Below, one piece after another: positions 24,950 through 33,091 of a stretch of 64,000 nt of DNA. The number at the start of each line of letters is the position of its first letter. Positions within the stretch are counted from its first letter, which is position 1. The stretch lies in contig NZ_JAHCST010000004.1 of assembly GCF_018476525.1 (NCBI RefSeq), forward strand, positions 186,001-250,000, read 5' to 3'. This DNA is from Acrocarpospora catenulata. Lineage in GTDB: Bacteria > Actinomycetota > Actinomycetes > Streptosporangiales > Streptosporangiaceae. The notes beneath the pieces were generated by a model. The model had not been told where the DNA came from and made no database searches. It saw only the letters and a list, made by a program, of their open reading frames with translations. Both the position numbers and the translations under genes were made by a program.

Positions 24950-26158
24950 ATGAGGGGTCACGTTGTCGTCGCGCCGGACAAGTTCAAGGGGTCGTTGACC
25001 GCGCCGGAGGTGGCCGCGCATCTGGTGGCCGGGCTGGGGGAGGCGCCGAGCGTGGTGCTGCCCGTGGCCGACGGGGGTGACGGGACCGTGGACGCGGTGG
25101 TCGCCTGCGGGTTCTCGCGGGTTTCCGTGGAGGTGGCGGGGCCGACCGGGGAACGGGTGCTCGCCTCGTACGCGGTGCTGGGGGAGACGGCCGTCGTCGA
25201 GATGGCGGAGGCGTCGGGGCTGCGGCGGTTGCCCGGGGGGCCTGCGGCGTTGCGGGCCGACAGCTTCGGGACGGGGGAGCTGATCGCGCACGCGGTTCGG
25301 GGCGGGGCTCGGAAGATCGTGCTCGGGCTCGGGGGGAGCGCCTGCACTGACGGAGGGACGGGGCTGGTCCGGGCCCTGGGGGTACGGTTCCTGGACGCCT
25401 CGGGGAACGACCTGCCGCCCGGCGGGGGCGCGTTGCGCGACCTCGCCACCATCGACATTTCCGGATTTATGGCGGGGATTCGCGAAATTTCGCGAAATGA
25501 GGGGCATGCGCATGCGGTGGACGCGGTGGCCGGGCTGGAGTTCGTCGTGGCCAGTGACGTGGACAATCCGCTGCTCGGCCCGTACGGCGCCGCCGCCGTC
25601 TACGGTCCGCAGAAGGGCGCGTCCGCCGAGGAGGTGAAGGCGCTGGAGGCCGGGCTGGCCCGGCTGGCCGCCGTCGCGGTGCACACCCACGGCCTGGCCG
25701 GGTCGGTGGAGCACGACGGCGTCGTCCGCAGCATGGGCGTGGCCGGCCAGCCGGGTGCGGGGGCCGCCGGGGGGACCGGCTTCGCGGCCCTGGCCTTCCT
25801 GCACGCCGAGATCCGGCCCGGCATCGCCTACCTGCTCGACCTGCTCGGCTTCGACGACCACGTCAGGGACGCCCGCCTGGTGATCACGGGGGAGGGCTCG
25901 CTGGACGAGCAGTCCCTGCGCGGCAAGGCCCCCATCGGCGTCGCCACCGCCGCCGCGCGGTACGGGGTGCCGGTGGTGGCCGTGTGCGGACGCCGTACCC
26001 TCCCCGACGAGGAACTCCGCAAAGCGGGCATCGAGGCCGCGTACGCGCTGACCGACCTCGAACCCGACGTCGCCGTCTGCATGAGCAACCCCGGCCCGCT
26101 ACTGGAAAGGCTGGCCGCGACCATCGCCGCCGCGCATCTGGAGGATTCGGGTGAGTGA
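24950..26158 (+). CDS. glycerate kinase (GarK/GlxK type)
   Basis: 402 aa. Phosphorylates glycerate, the last step in assimilating the glyoxylate released by allantoate/ureidoglycolate breakdown. Motifs: [13 protein letters not shown] start, [92 protein letters not shown]. Its stop lies 8 bases inside the allantoinase gene, consistent with a single operon. Confidence 0.94.
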   Translation: MRGHVVVAPDKFKGSLTAPEVAAHLVAGLGEAPSVVLPVADGGDGTVDAVVACGFSRVSVEVAGPTGERVLASYAVLGETAVVEMAEASGLRRLPGGPAALRADSFGTGELIAHAVRGGARKIVLGLGGSACTDGGTGLVRALGVRFLDASGNDLPPGGGALRDLATIDISGFMAGIREISRNEGHAHAVDAVAGLEFVVASDVDNPLLGPYGAAAVYGPQKGASAEEVKALEAGLARLAAVAVHTHGLAGSVEHDGVVRSMGVAGQPGAGAAGGTGFAALAFLHAEIRPGIAYLLDLLGFDDHVRDARLVITGEGSLDEQSLRGKAPIGVATAAARYGVPVVAVCGRRTLPDEELRKAGIEAAYALTDLEPDVAVCMSNPGPLLERLAATIAAAHLEDSGE

Positions 26159-27563
26159 CTACGAGCTTGTCCTGCGGTCGCGGCGGGTGGTGACGCCGGA
26201 GGGGGAGCGTGCGCTGGCGGTGGCTGTACGGGACGGGCGGATCGCGGCGCTCGGCGCCTACGACGAGCCGATGCCCGCCCGTACGGAGGTCGATCTCGGG
26301 GCGGTGGCCTTGCTGCCGGGGCTGGTGGACACGCACGTGCACGTCAACGAGCCCGGGCGTACGCACTGGGAGGGGTTCGCCTCGGCGACCAGGGCGGCGG
26401 CGGCCGGTGGGGTGACCACCATCGTGGACATGCCGCTCAACTCGCTGCCGCCGACCACCACCGTGGCGGCGCTGGAGGTCAAGAAGAAGGCGGCCGAGGG
26501 CCAGTGCCTGGTCGACGTCGGGTTCTGGGGTGGCGCGATTCCCGGCAATCTCGACGATCTGGTCCCGCTCTTCGAGGCCGGGGTGTTCGGGGTCAAGTGT
26601 TTCCTTTCCCCCTCGGGGGTGGACGAGTTCCCCGCCCTCGACTCCCCCCAGCTCCTGGAGGTCATGACCCGGCTGGCCGCCGTCGACGGGCTGCTGATCG
26701 TGCACGCCGAGGACCCGGCGACGCTCACCGACCCCCTCGGCCCGACATATCCGGAATTCCTGTCATCGCGGACCCCGGACGCCGAGCGGAAGGCCGTCGA
26801 ACGGGTCATCGACGCCGCCCGCCGGACCGGCGCCCGCGCCCACATCGTGCACGTCTCCGCGGGTTCCTGCGTCGAACCCCTCCGGCAGGCCCAGGACTCC
26901 GGCGTCCGCATCACCGCCGAGACCTGCCCCCACTACCTGACCCTCACCGCCGAAGAGGCCACCACCCCCGCCTTCAAGTGCTGCCCGCCGATCCGGGAGG
27001 CCGCCAACCGCGACACCCTCTGGCAGGCCCTCGCCGACGGCACCCTGATCGGCGTCGTCTCCGACCATTCCCCTTGCCCCGCCGATCTCAAGTCCCTCGC
27101 CGCCCCCGACTTCGCCACCGCCTGGGGCGGCATCGCCTCCCTCCAGCTCGGCCTGCCCGTCATCTGGACCGAGGCCAGTTCCCGTGGGTACGGCCTGCGC
27201 GACGTCGTCCGATGGATGGCCGAGGGCCCGGCCGCGCTCGTCGGCCTGGACACCCGGAAGGGGAGGATCCAGCTCGGCCACGACGCCGACCTGGTCGCCT
27301 TCGACGACACGGCGACGTTCACCGTGGACGCGGATTCGCTCCACCACAAGAACCCCGTGACCCCCTACCACGGGCGCACGCTCACGGGGATTGTCCGGAC
27401 CACGTGGTTGCGGGGCCGGGAGGTGCTCGGCGGGAGATCGAAGGCGGGTTTGCGTGGGGACTCGGAAGCGGACTTCGGCGGGGGTTCGAAGGCGGGCGTT
27501 GACACCGCTCACCTCCCGATCGCCGATACCCCCCACGGGGTATTTCTCAACGCACGCGACTGA
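26151..27563 (+). CDS. allB: allantoinase
   Basis: 470 aa from GTG 26151. Zinc amidohydrolase opening the allantoin ring to allantoate. Ligands: [37 protein letters not shown] (Lys expected to be carbamylated), [33 protein letters not shown]. The C-terminal 50 residues hold a short Gly/Ser/Lys stretch ([10 protein letters not shown]...GGGSKAG) absent from most homologues. Overlaps glycerate kinase by 8 bases. Confidence 0.95.
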   Translation: MSDYELVLRSRRVVTPEGERALAVAVRDGRIAALGAYDEPMPARTEVDLGAVALLPGLVDTHVHVNEPGRTHWEGFASATRAAAAGGVTTIVDMPLNSLPPTTTVAALEVKKKAAEGQCLVDVGFWGGAIPGNLDDLVPLFEAGVFGVKCFLSPSGVDEFPALDSPQLLEVMTRLAAVDGLLIVHAEDPATLTDPLGPTYPEFLSSRTPDAERKAVERVIDAARRTGARAHIVHVSAGSCVEPLRQAQDSGVRITAETCPHYLTLTAEEATTPAFKCCPPIREAANRDTLWQALADGTLIGVVSDHSPCPADLKSLAAPDFATAWGGIASLQLGLPVIWTEASSRGYGLRDVVRWMAEGPAALVGLDTRKGRIQLGHDADLVAFDDTATFTVDADSLHHKNPVTPYHGRTLTGIVRTTWLRGREVLGGRSKAGLRGDSEADFGGGSKAGVDTAHLPIADTPHGVFLNARD

Positions 27564-27576
27564 TGCGAGGTAAGTG

Positions 27577-28578
27577 GTGACGGATTTCCTGAAATTTCCG
27601 GATTTGGCACTGCGGACTTACGGCGGGGCCGTGATCGCGGCCAACGACGAGTCGTTCGCCGAGCGGGAAGCCCTGATCCGGCCGGGACCGTCCGTCTTCA
27701 ACCCCCACACCTTCGGCGCCAAGGGCCAGATCTACGACGGCTGGGAGACCCGCCGCCGCCGCACCCCCGGCTCCGACTGGGCCATCGTCCGCCTCGGTAT
27801 GCCCGGAGTGATCAAAGGCCTCGTCATCGACACCGCCTGGTTCAAGGGCAACTACCCGCCGTACGCGTCCGTCGACGCCTGCGCCGCGCCCGGCCCGCTG
27901 GCTCCTGACGAGCTCACCGACTGGGTGGAAATCCTCCCCAGACACCCCCTGAAAGGCGACGCCGCCCACGAGTTCGAGGTGCGGAACCCCCGCCGTTTCA
28001 CCCACGTCCGCCTCAACATCTACCCGGACGGCGGCGTGGCCCGCCTCCGCGTCCACGGCGAGGTCGTCCCCGACCCCCGCTTCCTCACCGGCCTCACCAT
28101 CGACCTGGCCGCCCTCGAGAACGGCGCCCTGGTCACCGCCTGCTCCAACGAGTTCTACTCCGCCCCCAACAACGTGATCGCCCCCGGCCGCCCCCGCAAC
28201 CAGTCAGAAGGCTGGGAAACCGCCCGCCGCCGCGACGACGGCAACGACTGGCTCATCGTCCGCCTGGCCGCCCCCGGCCGCGTCGCCGTCGCCGAACTCG
28301 ACACCACCAACCTCCTCCACAACGCCCCCGGCTGGGCCACCCTCTCCGCCACCACGGCCGCGACCCCCGACTCCGCCACCTGGTTCCCCCTCCTCCCCAA
28401 AACCCCCCTCCAGCCCGACACCCTCCACCGCTTCCGCCTCGACCACCCCACCCCCATCACCCACGCCCGCCTCGACATCCACCCAGACGGCGGCCTCTCC
28501 CGCCTCCGCCTCCTCGGCACCCTCCCCCCAGAATCCGAACAGGCCCTCACCGCCCGCTTCGACGCCCTGACCACCTGA
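27577..28578 (+). CDS. alc: allantoicase
   Basis: 333 aa from GTG 27577; GTG 27574 is equally in frame, and GAGG at about 27566 could serve either. Cleaves allantoate to ureidoglycolate and urea. Two tandem allantoicase jelly-roll repeats are evident (about residues 15-165 and 180-330), each with a G-WETxRRR motif (YDGWETRRRRTPGSDWAIVRL and EGWETARRRDDGNDWLIVRL), a D-T-x-[WN] strand, and an R-L-x-I-[YH]-PDGG motif. Last gene of the operon. No urease or ureidoglycolate lyase is in view. Confidence 0.95.
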   Translation: MTDFLKFPDLALRTYGGAVIAANDESFAEREALIRPGPSVFNPHTFGAKGQIYDGWETRRRRTPGSDWAIVRLGMPGVIKGLVIDTAWFKGNYPPYASVDACAAPGPLAPDELTDWVEILPRHPLKGDAAHEFEVRNPRRFTHVRLNIYPDGGVARLRVHGEVVPDPRFLTGLTIDLAALENGALVTACSNEFYSAPNNVIAPGRPRNQSEGWETARRRDDGNDWLIVRLAAPGRVAVAELDTTNLLHNAPGWATLSATTAATPDSATWFPLLPKTPLQPDTLHRFRLDHPTPITHARLDIHPDGGLSRLRLLGTLPPESEQALTARFDALTT

Positions 28579-28581
28579 CAT

Positions 28582-29049
28582 TCAGGAAACGAACACCGCC
28601 AAGTGGGGGAGCACTTCCTCAGCCGCCTTCACCACCGCGGCCGCTTTAGGGAGATCGTCGCGGATGCCGTCCTCGTCGATCCAGGTGGTCTCGGTCGGGT
28701 ATTCGATCTCATGGCGGGTCGCCCGGATCCGGTCAACCGGCCGCAGAATCGCACCCATCGAGGCCCCGAACTGAGCCCGCGTCGCGTGCTGAACGGCCAG
28801 ATGCCCGCCAGTGGTTGTCGCGCGGAGGCCCTGGACTTGCAGGAGTGCCGCAAGTGACTTGCGTACCGCGTCATGCAGCGCGGCATAGGCGAGATGGGGA
28901 TCGGTACTCGCGAGAGCCTCAGCGCTGATCAGGTGCTGCCGTGCCGTGACGAGAAGGCGCTCGGCCAACTGGACATCCGCGACTACCCGGGTGAGTTCCC
29001 GCCGTTGGAGCATCGTGAGGATCTCTTCGCGTCCCCGTGGCCAACTCAT
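28582..29049 (-). CDS. HEPN-domain protein, probable toxin of a HEPN/MNT pair
   Basis: 155 aa, all helical; AERLLVTARQHLISAEALASTDPHLAYAALHDAVRKSLAALLQVQGLR is the HEPN helical core of the SAV_6107-like family and RIRATRHEIEYP carries the Arg/His/Tyr residues expected at the RNase site. HEPN toxins cleave RNA and are neutralised by AMP transfer from their MNT partner. It overlaps the upstream nucleotidyltransferase gene by 4 bases and converges on alc with 3 bases between. Confidence 0.8.
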   Translation of the reverse strand: MSWPRGREEILTMLQRRELTRVVADVQLAERLLVTARQHLISAEALASTDPHLAYAALHDAVRKSLAALLQVQGLRATTTGGHLAVQHATRAQFGASMGAILRPVDRIRATRHEIEYPTETTWIDEDGIRDDLPKAAAVVKAAEEVLPHLAVFVS

Positions 29050-29630
29050 GGCAGACCCTTCAGGGGGATCTCGATCCTGGGCCGGTCATGGAGTTCGCGG
29101 ACGAAACCGTCCTCGTTGGCGGTCCACCGTGCGGGGGTGATGACAACGGTGTTGACCTCGCGGCCGAGCCGGGATCGTGCCCGGGCCGAGGCGTCGTGCA
29201 GATCATCGCGATCCGGCCGCCCAACGACGAGCAGGTCGATGTCGACGGGCGCCGGTCCGGGCTCTCCCTGCACCCGCGCCGCCCAGGAACCGAATATCGC
29301 CGCCTTCTCGACTCCGTCAAGCTCCGCCAGTTCTTCGGCGAGGACCTGCAACGGACCCAGCGTGACGGTGACGAGATCGCGCAGTGGCCGGTAGAACGGG
29401 GCATCCTGATTCGGCCTGACCAGCTTGGTACGCCCGACGTGTCTGCTGACCAGGATCCCGGCCGCTTCCAGCCGCGCCACTTCCCGCGCCATCGTGCCGG
29501 TGTCGGTGTCCGCGGCGGCAGCGAGATCGCTGACGGAATGCTCCTGATCGCTCACGTAGGTGCAGGTCAGAACCGCACAGGTGATCCGCGAACGGAAGAT
29601 TGGGAAGACGGGAGGCGGTGGCTGTCGCAT
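29046..29630 (-). CDS. winged-helix/MNT nucleotidyltransferase, probable antitoxin
   Basis: 194 aa from ATG 29630, which has GGAGGA seven bases upstream; the frame is open to 29681. Residues about 8-75 are an ArsR-like winged helix (SVSDLAAAADTDTGTMAREVARLEAAGILVSRHVGR). The second half is a minimal nucleotidyltransferase with AAIFGSWAARVQGEPGPAPVDIDLLVVG (GS...D-x-D active site). Together with the overlapping HEPN gene it forms a HEPN/MNT module in which the antitoxin can also bind DNA. An inverted repeat lies just upstream (29686-29721). Confidence 0.82.
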   Translation of the reverse strand: MRQPPPPVFPIFRSRITCAVLTCTYVSDQEHSVSDLAAAADTDTGTMAREVARLEAAGILVSRHVGRTKLVRPNQDAPFYRPLRDLVTVTLGPLQVLAEELAELDGVEKAAIFGSWAARVQGEPGPAPVDIDLLVVGRPDRDDLHDASARARSRLGREVNTVVITPARWTANEDGFVRELHDRPRIEIPLKGLP

Positions 29631-29685
29631 GCCTGGATCCTCCAGCAGAGGCATGCGTGACGGATCAATCACGCTCAGCATTTTA

Positions 29686-29721
29686 CTGTCATAAGCCCAG
29701 GATATTCTGCGCTAATGACAG
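29686..29721. promoter_or_regulatory. inverted repeat upstream of the HEPN/MNT pair, candidate operator
   Basis: CTGTCAT (29686-29692) and ATGACAG (29715-29721) are 7-base inverted arms with AT-rich extensions (9 of 11 positions match), separated by 22 bases. A TAAAAT box on the minus strand overlaps the inner side. The winged-helix domain of the MNT protein is the natural candidate ligand. Confidence 0.45.
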
Positions 29722-29792
29722 GATACCTGGGCCACCAGCTTCTGGGGGAGCTGATCGCGAAGCATGACTAGATCGGTCATTCCGTCCAATTC

Positions 29793-29817
29793 TTGGGTGA
29801 AAGCCTAACTTGGGTGA
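29793..29817 (+). repeat. two TTGGGTGA direct repeats upstream of the Met/Gln-rich gene
   Basis: TTGGGTGA occurs at 29793-29800 and 29810-29817 (17-base period), followed by GACAATTAGGTCGC. A related pair (TTACCCAAT at 37394 and 37406, opposite orientation) precedes the ferredoxin-reductase-like gene. Possibly binding sites of one regulator. Confidence 0.35.
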
Positions 29818-29890
29818 CAATTAGGTCGCTTTCGGTGACGGTAAGTAACTGTTCAGAGTCACGTCGCGATCGAGTCTCACGGGAGAGACC

Positions 29891-30583
29891 ATGACCTTCA
29901 CCATGCAGCCCATGGGCATGCAGATGCCGCACCAGTACGGCCAGCAGCCGGGGCTTCAGCAGCAGGCCCCGTACGGTCACCAATATGGCCAGCAGCCCTA
30001 CGGTCAGCAGGGGATGTCTCCCATGGGGATGGGGGGTGGTTTCCTCGGCGGCATGTTCTCTCCGTTCCAGACCCAGCAGATCCCGCCCATGATGGGCGGC
30101 TCCTTCGGCGGCCCGCAGATGTCGATGCTGGGGCAGCAACAGGGCCAGCAGGGCATGATGCCGATGGGCGGCGGCCTCATGGGCCTGGTCGGTCGCGAGG
30201 TGGAGAGGGCCATGGGTGGCTCCGGGACCATGGGCGAGCGGATCGGCTCGACCCTGGAGAGTGTCATCGGCATGTTCAACTACCCGGGCCAGCAGGGCAT
30301 GGGGATGCAGCCGCAGCAGTCGATGTTCCCCTTCCAGGCCGGGCAGATCTCCCCGATGGAGCATGTGACCAACCCACCGAGCTTCTGGAACAAGGTGGCC
30401 CAGTGCGGGATGCAGTGCGGCCTATCCGCCGTCCGTCAGATCCTGGCCAGCATCCCGGACCCGCAGTCCATGCAGCAGATGCAGATGCCCCAGATGCCAC
30501 AGATGCCCCAGATGATGCAGATGCCGCAAATGATGCAGATGCCGCAGATGCAGCCGGGCCAGATGTCCGCCGGGATCAGGTAG
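29891..30583 (+). CDS. Met/Gln/Pro/Gly-rich low-complexity protein
   Basis: 230 aa, start ATG 29891 after GGGAGAG. Composition is extreme: YGQQP-type repeats in the first 45 residues (QYGQQPGLQQQAPYGHQYGQQPYGQQ), Met/Gly/Gln stretches up to residue 165, and a C-terminal PQMPQMPQMMQMPQMMQMPQM tract. One more ordered segment (FWNKVAQCGMQCGLSAVRQILASI) lies near residue 165-190. No signal peptide or membrane segment. Function not recognised; the prion-like composition suggests a flexible scaffold or condensate-forming protein. It heads a tight set with two small genes and a subtilase. Confidence 0.75.
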   Translation: MTFTMQPMGMQMPHQYGQQPGLQQQAPYGHQYGQQPYGQQGMSPMGMGGGFLGGMFSPFQTQQIPPMMGGSFGGPQMSMLGQQQGQQGMMPMGGGLMGLVGREVERAMGGSGTMGERIGSTLESVIGMFNYPGQQGMGMQPQQSMFPFQAGQISPMEHVTNPPSFWNKVAQCGMQCGLSAVRQILASIPDPQSMQQMQMPQMPQMPQMMQMPQMMQMPQMQPGQMSAGIR

Positions 30584-30594
30584 GGGTCGGCGAC

Positions 30595-30903
30595 ATGGGA
30601 CCGATGGCCGGCCTGGGTCAGTGGCCGCAGATGATGAGGAACGGGTCGTACGCCGCCGGACCGGGGATGGGTCCGGCCCCGGCGGGACCGGCTCTGATGC
30701 AGTGCGCCGTGGCGCTCCAGCAGCTGTACGGATGGTTGCAGGCGGCCATCCCGCAGGCCCCGCAGTACGCGGGCGCCGTACCGCTCGCCGTGGAGGCGGT
30801 CCGTCTCTACCGGAACGGGCAACCGGAGGCCTGCCTGGCCCAGATCCAGGCGGTGTTCGACTTCATCGGCAGAGGCGGCCAGCCCTACCTGCCGCCCCGG
30901 TGA
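30595..30903 (+). CDS. small Met/Pro-rich helical protein of unknown function
   Basis: 102 aa from ATG 30595, with AGGGGTCGG before it, 11 bases after the previous stop. Met/Gly/Pro-rich start (MGPMAGLGQWPQMMRNGSY) then a helical part (MQCAVALQQLYGWLQAAIP, VPLAVEAVRLYRNGQPEACLAQIQAVFDFI). The Q-C motif echoes the ordered segment of the preceding protein. Its stop overlaps the next GTG (GTGA), so translation is coupled. Not recognised. Confidence 0.7.
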   Translation: MGPMAGLGQWPQMMRNGSYAAGPGMGPAPAGPALMQCAVALQQLYGWLQAAIPQAPQYAGAVPLAVEAVRLYRNGQPEACLAQIQAVFDFIGRGGQPYLPPR

Positions 30904-31169
30904 CCGGCTCGTCCAACGATCCCGGGCCGGCCGCCAGCCGGTCCGGGCGTGAGCCGTACATCATCGGCGGCCAGGACCCCGGGCTGCTCGCGGAACTGGC
31001 CGAGCGGTTCCGCGAAGACCCCGAGGTGACGATCCGCCGGATCCTCGGCGCCCCGGACCGGCCGACCCTGCTCGCGGTGGACCTGCCCCCGGCCCGCGCC
31101 GAGGCACTCCGGGCACAGTACGGCAATCGCCTGACGATCGAACCGGACATCCCAGTCGAGATGTTCTGA
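30900..31169 (+). CDS. free-standing propeptide (I9)-like small protein
   Basis: 89 aa from GTG 30900. Residues 20-89 (YIIGGQDPGLLAELAERF, DPEVTIRRILGAPDRPTLLAVDLPPARAEALRAQYG, LTIEPDIPVEM) line up by eye with the prodomain of the subtilase encoded next: DP-[EQ]-V-x-[IV]-R-R-x-L-x-x-PDR, then a hydrophobic strand, then an A-ALR helix, then an IE-D strand. Propeptides of subtilases act as folding chaperones and inhibitors, and detached I9-like inhibitors exist. I infer a trans-acting inhibitor or chaperone. Confidence 0.6.
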   Translation: MTGSSNDPGPAASRSGREPYIIGGQDPGLLAELAERFREDPEVTIRRILGAPDRPTLLAVDLPPARAEALRAQYGNRLTIEPDIPVEMF

Positions 31170-31267
31170 ACTGCCAGAACCTCGCCTTCGAAACACCCGC
31201 CAGCAAAGCCCGCGAGAAACGCCACCAGAACGCCGCCCAACATGATCTTCAGGAGAGTCAGCACGCC

Positions 31268-33073
31268 ATGATCGGCAACGGTAATTCCAAGGACAAACAG
31301 CCACGCCCCCGCCCGGGCGGCCGTCCGAAGGCGAAACAGGAGCCGGTGCGCCCCAGAGCCCGCCGCTACATGGCCACGGTCCTTCCCCAGCCCTACCTGC
31401 AGGCCCAGGGTCTGGGAGCTCCGGCCATCGACTCCGACACCCTGCACGACCTGCTGGACCGCGACCCCCAGGTCGAGGTGCGCAGAAGACTGGAAGTCCC
31501 GGACCGGGTGGGCATGATGGCGACCGGCGGCGTCGCGGTGGGCAGCGTGGTGATCGCCGACATGACCGCGCAGCACGCGGCGGCACTCCGCCAGCAGCTT
31601 CCCCAGGTGCACATCGAACGTGACCGCCTGCTCACCTACACCGCCGTCGTCTCTCCCGCCCCCCGCAGGGAGACCCGCCGCCAGCTGGTCCTGCCCGTCG
31701 GCGTCGACGCCACCTTCACCTTCCTGGTGACCGACGCCGACGGAACGCCGATCCCCGACGCCACCATCCTGGTCAACGGCTACCTCTGGCCCGCCCAGGC
31801 CGTCACCGGCCAGGACGGCCGCGCCACGGTCACCATGACCGGCGAAACCCCCGAGTCCATCGCCAGCGTCCAGGTCAAACCCCTCAGCGGCCACTGGAGC
31901 CAGCTCATCGACCGCCCGGCCCTGAACCAGGCCGGCGACAACCTGATCGTCCTGAAGCGGCTGTCGGACACGCTGCCCGGCTTCCCGGACAAGCAGGTCT
32001 TCGGCTGGGGCCAGCAGGCCATGCAGCTGCACCGGCTGCCGCCGAACTTCCGCGGCGCGGGCGCCAGGATCGCCATCATCGACTCGGGCGCCTCCGTCGA
32101 GCACCCCGACCTGGTCTCCCGGATCGCCGACGGGATCGACCTGGTCAACCGCCAGGAGGCCGGGTGGCAGGTGGACACCGTGCACCACGGCTCCCACTGC
32201 GCCGGGGTCATCACCGGCGCCGACAACCAGCAGGGCATCGTCGGCTTCGCCGTGGAGGCGGAGGTACACGTCTGCAAGATCTTCCCGGGCGGCCGGCTCA
32301 GCGACCTCATCGAGGCGCTGGACTACTGCATCACCAAAGAGATCGACGTCATCAACCTCAGCCTGGGCACCAAGGAGTTCTCCCCGCTGGTCGCGGTCAA
32401 GATCGAGGAGGCCCGCAACGCCGGGGTAGCCTGCGTCGTCGCCGCGGGCAACGACGGCGGGCCCGTGAATTTCCCCGGCAACATGCCCACCGTGCTCGCG
32501 GTGTCGGCGATCGGCCGTGCCGGGACCTTCCCCGCCGACAGCGCGCACGCCGACGTGGTCCGCCAGCCGCAGACCACCGAAGGCTTCTTCTCGCCCGCGT
32601 TCACCTGTTTCGGCCCCGAGATCGACGTGTGCGCCCCCGGCGTCGCCGTCCTGTCGGCGATCCCGCCGGACCAGTACGCGGCCTGGGACGGCACCTCCAT
32701 GGCCGCCCCCCACGTCACCGGCCTGGCCGCCCTCATCGTGGCCCACCACGGCGAGTTCCAGAGCCTGTTCAGGAACCGGGACGCCCGCCGCGTCGAGCGC
32801 CTCTTCCAGATCATCAAAGCCAGCTGCACGCCGCTGAACCTGGGCGATCCATCCCGCATCGGGGCGGGCCTGCCCGACGCGATGCGCGCGCTGGCCTCCG
32901 CGATGAACGGCGCCGGGGTGCACCCGGAACAGCCCATGGACCAGCTCACCCAGGAGATGGTCGCGGCGGGCCTGCTCGTTATGCCCGCCGCCTTCCCTGC
33001 GGTGCAGGATCCCATGGCGGCGCTGGCCGTACTCCATCGGGAGATGGTCGCGGCGGGCCTGCCCGTCCCGTGA
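31268..33073 (+). CDS. S8 (subtilisin-like) serine peptidase without signal peptide
   Basis: 601 aa. A basic N-terminus (RPRPGGRPKAKQEPVRPRARR) replaces a signal peptide. Residues 45-120 form a propeptide-like domain (DPQVEVRRRLEVPDR, HAAALRQQLPQVHIERDRLLTY). Residues 140-215 form a carboxypeptidase-regulatory/Ig-like insert (TFTFLVTDADGTPIPDATILV). The catalytic domain (260-540) has the triad ARIAIIDSGAS (Asp), VHHGSHCAGVI (His) and WDGTSMAAPHVTG (Ser), with AAGND for the oxyanion Asn. A short tail repeats EMVAAGL twice. Peptidase activity looks intact and cytoplasmic, unless export is non-classical. Follows the propeptide-like gene by 98 bases. Confidence 0.92.
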   Translation: MIGNGNSKDKQPRPRPGGRPKAKQEPVRPRARRYMATVLPQPYLQAQGLGAPAIDSDTLHDLLDRDPQVEVRRRLEVPDRVGMMATGGVAVGSVVIADMTAQHAAALRQQLPQVHIERDRLLTYTAVVSPAPRRETRRQLVLPVGVDATFTFLVTDADGTPIPDATILVNGYLWPAQAVTGQDGRATVTMTGETPESIASVQVKPLSGHWSQLIDRPALNQAGDNLIVLKRLSDTLPGFPDKQVFGWGQQAMQLHRLPPNFRGAGARIAIIDSGASVEHPDLVSRIADGIDLVNRQEAGWQVDTVHHGSHCAGVITGADNQQGIVGFAVEAEVHVCKIFPGGRLSDLIEALDYCITKEIDVINLSLGTKEFSPLVAVKIEEARNAGVACVVAAGNDGGPVNFPGNMPTVLAVSAIGRAGTFPADSAHADVVRQPQTTEGFFSPAFTCFGPEIDVCAPGVAVLSAIPPDQYAAWDGTSMAAPHVTGLAALIVAHHGEFQSLFRNRDARRVERLFQIIKASCTPLNLGDPSRIGAGLPDAMRALASAMNGAGVHPEQPMDQLTQEMVAAGLLVMPAAFPAVQDPMAALAVLHREMVAAGLPVP

Positions 33074-33091
33074 CCGGGACGGGCAGGCGCG

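Noticed and set aside
29715-29768. 18-codon plus-strand ORF beginning at the ATGACAG arm
   Set aside because: No ribosome site or similarity; its start lies inside the inverted repeat. It may be a relic, but there is not enough to call.
30863-33037. 724-codon open frame antisense to the subtilase
   Set aside because: Produced by GC-rich third positions of the plus-strand gene; the plus strand carries the catalytic triad and the antisense product is low-complexity Gly/Asp/Arg sequence without domains.
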